From contig JABGPX010000368.1 in NCBI GenBank assembly GCA_018644745.1, positions 1 through 10,319 on the forward strand: a stretch of DNA of 10,319 bases, written 5' to 3'. The DNA comes from Spirochaetales bacterium (GTDB lineage: Bacteria; Spirochaetota; Spirochaetia; ARS1246). Shown here piece by piece: positions 7,319 through 10,319 of the stretch (position 1 is the stretch's first letter; every line of letters starts with the position of its first letter). Position numbers and translations under genes: made by a program. The notes under the pieces are model-generated. The model saw only the letters and a list, made by a program, of their open reading frames with translations. It was not told the DNA's origin and did not search any database.

Positions 7319-8530
7319 TTATCGTTTCCTTCGCCTTAAAGTCTCAGGCAGCGTCAGTATCATGATAATAACTCCGACTGCGCCAAGGCCGCCGGTGGCT
7401 AGGCTTGAGACAGCTAACGACATCACCTGGGCGATGCCGCCGATTGCGAGAGGACCTGCGACGTGGCCGATATCAGAAATAAAACGCCAGAGCGACAGGA
7501 ATTGCTCGGGAGATTTATCCGGCGCAAGATCTGAACCAAGGGTCATATTTATACCCGAACCCATGCCGTTGGTCAGCCCCATGAGAAGGCTTACCAGGAG
7601 AAATGTCGAGAATCCTGATGTTAGAGGAATCAGAAAGAGTCCCAGGGCAATTCCGCCTGTTGCGACAAGAGCCGCCCACTTTCTCCCCAGCCGGCCCATC
7701 ATTTGACCGGCAGGAATAAACATGACCATGTCGATCGCCGAGCCAATTCCAAACACCAGGCCGATCTCCGAAACGCTCAAGCCGATAGACCTGCCCCACA
7801 GGGGTATAATGATTGAGCGGGCTGTTCTGAGAAGGGAAAGTGCGATCATTCCGGATCCGGCTGTGGCAAAGATCTTTCGCTGGCGAATAAAGACCTTGCC
7901 CAGCCCTCTTAGGCCGGCGCGGTTCCCTACATCGACATTCTCGTGAATATCCCTCGTAACCACGATAAAAATGATAAAGCCGGCAAGGGTCAGCAAAGCC
8001 TGAAAGAAAAAAATGTATTGATAGCCGAGGTATTGAACTATGTATCCCCCTGCAATTGGGCCGATAAAGTTCCCTATCCGCATTACGCCGCCGATGAGAG
8101 AGAGCGAACGGCCCCGGATATGGACGGGGATTGCGTGCCGGAGAAAGGTAAGCCTGGCGACCTGCCACGCTGAGTTTGTTATGCCTCGAAAAAAAATCAT
8201 CACCCCCAGCCAGGCCAATCGAGTGCTTAAGCCGGTAAGTATCGAGAGTCCGATGAGCGCAAAACCGCTGACGAACATCACTTTCTTTGAACCTATTTTC
8301 GTCGTAAGAAGTCCCCCCGGAAGATCAAAGAGGAGGATGCCCATGCCGCTGAGACTCACAATAAATCCGGTGAGTCCTATTTCCGCCCCTAACTCTCTGG
8401 CGAAAAGAGGTAAAAAAGGCACAACCGCTCCGCTGCCTATCGCCATGAGAAATCCCGGCAGGTAAATCGAGAGGATCAAGGCTTTGAAGGGAAGTTCGGT
8501 TATTTTCCGGCCTGATGATGATTGATTCAT
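7319..8530 (-). CDS. Major facilitator superfamily (MFS) transporter, probable efflux type
   Basis: This inner-membrane secondary transporter of 403 residues (from ATG 8530) has about twelve hydrophobic helices in two six-helix halves. The loop after TM2 carries a motif A-like segment GGLLTTKIGSKK, and TM5 carries GNFIGPIAGGYIVQYLG, which fits the motif C (GxxxGPxxGG) typical of drug:proton antiporters, so export is more likely than uptake. The second half has a matching loop MMGRLGRKW. A GTG at 8554 in the same frame would add eight residues, but no Shine-Dalgarno sequence precedes it and it falls inside the best promoter -10 sequence, so ATG 8530 is preferred; it too lacks a clear ribosome site. 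It is first in a two-gene unit with the methyltransferase and divergent from the glycyl radical enzyme gene. The substrate is unknown. Confidence 0.9.
   Translation of the reverse strand: MNQSSSGRKITELPFKALILSIYLPGFLMAIGSGAVVPFLPLFARELGAEIGLTGFIVSLSGMGILLFDLPGGLLTTKIGSKKVMFVSGFALIGLSILTGLSTRLAWLGVMIFFRGITNSAWQVARLTFLRHAIPVHIRGRSLSLIGGVMRIGNFIGPIAGGYIVQYLGYQYIFFFQALLTLAGFIIFIVVTRDIHENVDVGNRAGLRGLGKVFIRQRKIFATAGSGMIALSLLRTARSIIIPLWGRSIGLSVSEIGLVFGIGSAIDMVMFIPAGQMMGRLGRKWAALVATGGIALGLFLIPLTSGFSTFLLVSLLMGLTNGMGSGINMTLGSDLAPDKSPEQFLSLWRFISDIGHVAGPLAIGGIAQVMSLAVSSLATGGLGAVGVIIMILTLPETLRRRKR
7326..7331 (-). promoter_or_regulatory. Ribosome binding site of the methyltransferase gene
   Basis: AAGGAA on the minus strand lies 8 bases before the ATG, within the last arginine/lysine codons of the transporter gene. 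Confidence 0.6.
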
Positions 8531-8544
8531 GATGCGGTTGTCGC

Positions 8545-8574
8545 ATATTACCACAAGGCCGGACTCGGGAGCAA
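8545..8574 (-). promoter_or_regulatory. Candidate promoter of the MFS-methyltransferase unit
   Basis: On the minus strand TTGCTC (8569-8574) is spaced 18 bases from TAATAT (8545-8550), and the -10 is preceded by TGG as in an extended -10. Transcription would start near 8537-8539, only a few bases before ATG 8530. The -35 is weak (3 of 6). Confidence 0.35.
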
Positions 8575-8580
8575 TTAGAG

Positions 8581-8613
8581 CAAATCGCGAAACTCAAGTC
8601 GCACTTCAAATCG
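8581..8613 (+). repeat. Direct repeat and small palindrome in the divergent promoter region (possible operator)
   Basis: CAAATCG occurs at 8581-8587 and 8607-8613, 26 bases apart (about two and a half helical turns). Between them lie the palindromes TCGCGA (8585-8590) and AAGT-CGC-ACTT (8596-8606). They overlap where the -35 of the rightward promoter would be. The repeats are short and could be chance. Confidence 0.25.
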
Positions 8614-8621
8614 AAAACGGC

Positions 8622-8627
8622 TATAAT
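8622..8627 (+). promoter_or_regulatory. Perfect -10 hexamer of the glycyl radical enzyme gene
   Basis: TATAAT ends 7 bases before the ATG at 8635, so the expected transcription start is on or next to the start codon. The -35 at the best spacing is poor (TCGCAC, 8599-8604), which would fit an activator-dependent promoter. Confidence 0.45.
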
Positions 8628-8634
8628 TGCCGAC

Positions 8635-10319
8635 ATGGCACCAATACCTGGCCGCATCAAAAAGCTCCGCAAGGAGCTCTTCAGCACCGCTGATTCAACC
8701 TGCTTTTCCCGCGCACGATTTTTTACCGAGGTTTATAAACGTACCGAGAGCGAAACCCCGGGAAGGCGCCAGGCCGCGGCACTTTATGAAACATTTACGC
8801 AGATGCCAATTTTCATTCGACCGGACGAGCTCATCGTCGGGCAACGCTCTTCCCGGCTCGGAGCCCGAATACTCTATCCTGAATACAACCTGGATGGCCT
8901 AAAGAACTGGTCGGAAGAAGCATACGGCTATTGGAAAACTCGAACCCTTGGCCACTTTACCAAGTCCCGGCACCCGCAGGAGCTCGTACTGGCGGAGGCG
9001 GAATCCGCCGCAGGTTATCAAACAGGAACGGATACAGGCTATGGCCACATGATGGCGGATTACCCCGAGGTGCTTCGAAACGGCCTGGCTGAAATCATAC
9101 GGCGGGCCGACGCCGGCGCCGCGGCGGCACAGGATGATGCGGCCGCAGACTTCTACGAATCGGTATCGCTGACATGCCGGGGTATCATATCATGGGCGGA
9201 AAGATACGCTGATCTGGCAGATGCAGAGGCGGAAACGGCTTCTGAAAGGCGGGCCGCCGAGCTTCGCGAAATCGCAAGAATCTGCAGGAAAGTCCCCGCC
9301 TATCCAGCTGAAACTTTTCACGAAGCTCTCCAGAGTTTCTGGTTCATTCATATTGCCCTGCATATCGAACAGCATGGATGGTCAATCAGCACGGGACGGT
9401 TCGATCAATATATGTCCCCCTACTTCTCAGCCGAACCTTCATCGGAAGACTCGAGAGAGCTGCTTCTGAGTCTGTGGATGAAGTTCATGGAAAACATAGG
9501 TTCCAAAATAAGGGCCACCACATTCCAGAATCTCACAATCGGCGGTCAGCTAGAAGATGGATCTGACGCCTGCAATGCCCTCACTCTGGCCTGTCTGGAT
9601 GCAACCGCGGATCTGGGGATGAATCAGCCGGCTCTCTCATTTCGGTGGCATTCCAATATCAGTCAGGCGGTTTGGGAAAAGGTAGTTGAGACTATCTCCA
9701 AAGGCTCAGGAATGCCGGCACTTTTTAATGACGCGGTTATTATCCCGGCGCTTATTGAAAAAGGGACCACATCCCGGGATGCGTTCAATTACGGAATTGT
9801 CGGCTGTGTGGAAGCCGCGGTTCCCGGAAAGCAGCAAGGGGTAACTGCCGGGGGGCACATCAATCTGGCGAAAGCACTCGAGCTCGCCCTCAATAACGGC
9901 GAATCAACTACAACCGGAAAAAAAATCGGCGTTTCGACGGGAGATCCTGCCCATTTTGATACCTATGACCAATTGTGGTCAGCGTATACAAAACAGATCG
10001 ACCATCTCTGCGACCTCAATATCAAAGCAACCCACATAAGCGGAGACGAACAGAAAAAACATGTACGGTACCCTCTGCTCTCCTCATTGCTCGATGATTG
10101 TATGGAGAAAGGCAGTGACCTGGTTTTCGGATCAGTGAAATATCGGCTGCCCGGCGTTGGGGTATTTGGATCGTCAAACGTCTACGATGGTCTGGCAGCA
10201 ATCCGGAAACATGTGTTCACCGACCAAACGGTTTCAATGGCCGAGCTCTCCTGCGCTTTGAGAGAAAACTATAGCGGACGCGAGGGGCTTCGGGCGCTGC
10301 TGGCGAACGAATCACCTCG
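8635..10319 (+). CDS. Glycyl radical enzyme, dehydratase/lyase type (pyruvate-formate-lyase-like), 3' end cut by window
   Basis: The frame from ATG 8635 has no stop to the window edge: 561 codons of a protein whose family is about 780-850 residues. Glycyl radical enzymes form a protein-based radical on a C-terminal Gly, installed by a SAM-dependent activase, and use it for C-C, C-N or C-O cleavage under anoxia. Hallmarks seen: IRPDELIVGQRSSRLG near residues 59-74, GYGHMMADYPEVL with His138, the STGRFDQYMSPYF stretch (252-264), FQNLTIGGQLEDGSDACN (295-312) and the catalytic NYGIVGCVEAAVPGK with Cys391 and Glu393. The Cys-x-Glu pair marks dehydratase or lyase members rather than pyruvate formate-lyase (tandem Cys). 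Compared with glycerol dehydratase as I recall it, the His281 and Asp447 positions appear to be Trp249 and Ala405, while Ser250 and His138 are kept, so glycerol is unlikely. The Gly loop and activase must lie beyond 10319. There is no Shine-Dalgarno sequence; this ATG is the only canonical start in the open frame. Confidence 0.93.
   Translation, partial: MAPIPGRIKKLRKELFSTADSTCFSRARFFTEVYKRTESETPGRRQAAALYETFTQMPIFIRPDELIVGQRSSRLGARILYPEYNLDGLKNWSEEAYGYWKTRTLGHFTKSRHPQELVLAEAESAAGYQTGTDTGYGHMMADYPEVLRNGLAEIIRRADAGAAAAQDDAAADFYESVSLTCRGIISWAERYADLADAEAETASERRAAELREIARICRKVPAYPAETFHEALQSFWFIHIALHIEQHGWSISTGRFDQYMSPYFSAEPSSEDSRELLLSLWMKFMENIGSKIRATTFQNLTIGGQLEDGSDACNALTLACLDATADLGMNQPALSFRWHSNISQAVWEKVVETISKGSGMPALFNDAVIIPALIEKGTTSRDAFNYGIVGCVEAAVPGKQQGVTAGGHINLAKALELALNNGESTTTGKKIGVSTGDPAHFDTYDQLWSAYTKQIDHLCDLNIKATHISGDEQKKHVRYPLLSSLLDDCMEKGSDLVFGSVKYRLPGVGVFGSSNVYDGLAAIRKHVFTDQTVSMAELSCALRENYSGREGLRALLANESP

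Noticed and set aside
7515..8168. A 217-codon open frame on the minus strand inside the MFS gene
   Set aside because: It lies in another frame of the same strand under a clear 12-TM transporter, and its product is hydrophilic, Arg/Pro-rich and not protein-like.
8040..8465. A 141-codon open frame on the plus strand opposite the MFS gene
   Set aside because: It is antisense to the transporter with Pro/Arg-rich low-complexity translation and no ribosome site.
8531..8554. GTG at 8554 as an extended start of the MFS gene
   Set aside because: No ribosome site precedes it and it overlaps the best -10 candidate; the added residues are not typical of an MFS N-terminus.
8325..8687. A 120-codon open frame on the minus strand spanning the divergent promoter
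   Set aside because: It runs through the start regions of both divergent genes and matches no family; it is a chance frame.
8627..8902. A 91-codon open frame on the plus strand at the right-hand gene start
   Set aside because: It overlaps the beginning of the glycyl radical enzyme in a different frame; the radical enzyme frame carries conserved family motifs and stays open to the window end.
9784..9840. Pyruvate formate-lyase as the identity of the radical enzyme
   Set aside because: Pyruvate formate-lyase has two adjacent active-site cysteines; here a single Cys391 is followed by Val and Glu, the pattern of dehydratases and lyases.

Overview
The window looks like part of an uncultured anaerobic or facultatively anaerobic bacterium that degrades organic matter. 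The basis is a glycyl radical enzyme (these are killed by oxygen) beside a catabolic operon containing a peptide-type ABC transporter ATPase, a URO-D-type methyltransferase-like protein, a ThuA-like protein and a Gfo/Idh/MocA dehydrogenase. Such mixes are common in Planctomycetota/Lentisphaerota-like and related sediment or gut lineages, but the sequence does not fix the taxon. No RNA genes, CRISPR arrays, insertion sequences or obvious integration scars are visible, and no gene-free stretch exceeds about 105 bases.

Left part (1-6590, all on +): five closely spaced genes that read as one operon. They are the 3' part of a DppF/OppF-type ATPase (cut by the window edge), a 442-residue URO-D-superfamily protein, a 797-residue membrane protein with a spermidine-synthase-like domain between two membrane halves, a ThuA-like protein, and a Gfo/Idh/MocA dehydrogenase. 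The ThuA and Gfo/Idh neighbours recall the thuA-thuB pair of rhizobial disaccharide oxidation. The likely theme is uptake and oxidation of a sugar or sugar-like compound, with possible methyl-group removal; this is inference and the substrate is unknown.

Middle (6591-6678): a short convergent intergenic stretch with nested inverted repeats. Then on the minus strand, transcribed leftward from about 8530, comes a two-gene unit: a 12-TM major facilitator transporter with an antiporter-like motif C, followed one base later by a small SAM-dependent methyltransferase.

Right part (8531-10319): a 104-base divergent promoter region, then the first 561 codons of a glycyl radical enzyme of the dehydratase/lyase (Cys-x-Glu) type. 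It runs off the right edge, so the C-terminal Gly loop and any activase lie outside. Its active-site neighbourhood keeps the catalytic Cys and Glu but, by comparison with glycerol dehydratase as I recall it, differs at two substrate-binding positions, so its substrate is probably new or at least not glycerol. Its start codon has no Shine-Dalgarno sequence and sits right where a perfect TATAAT would place the transcription start, which suggests a leaderless mRNA.
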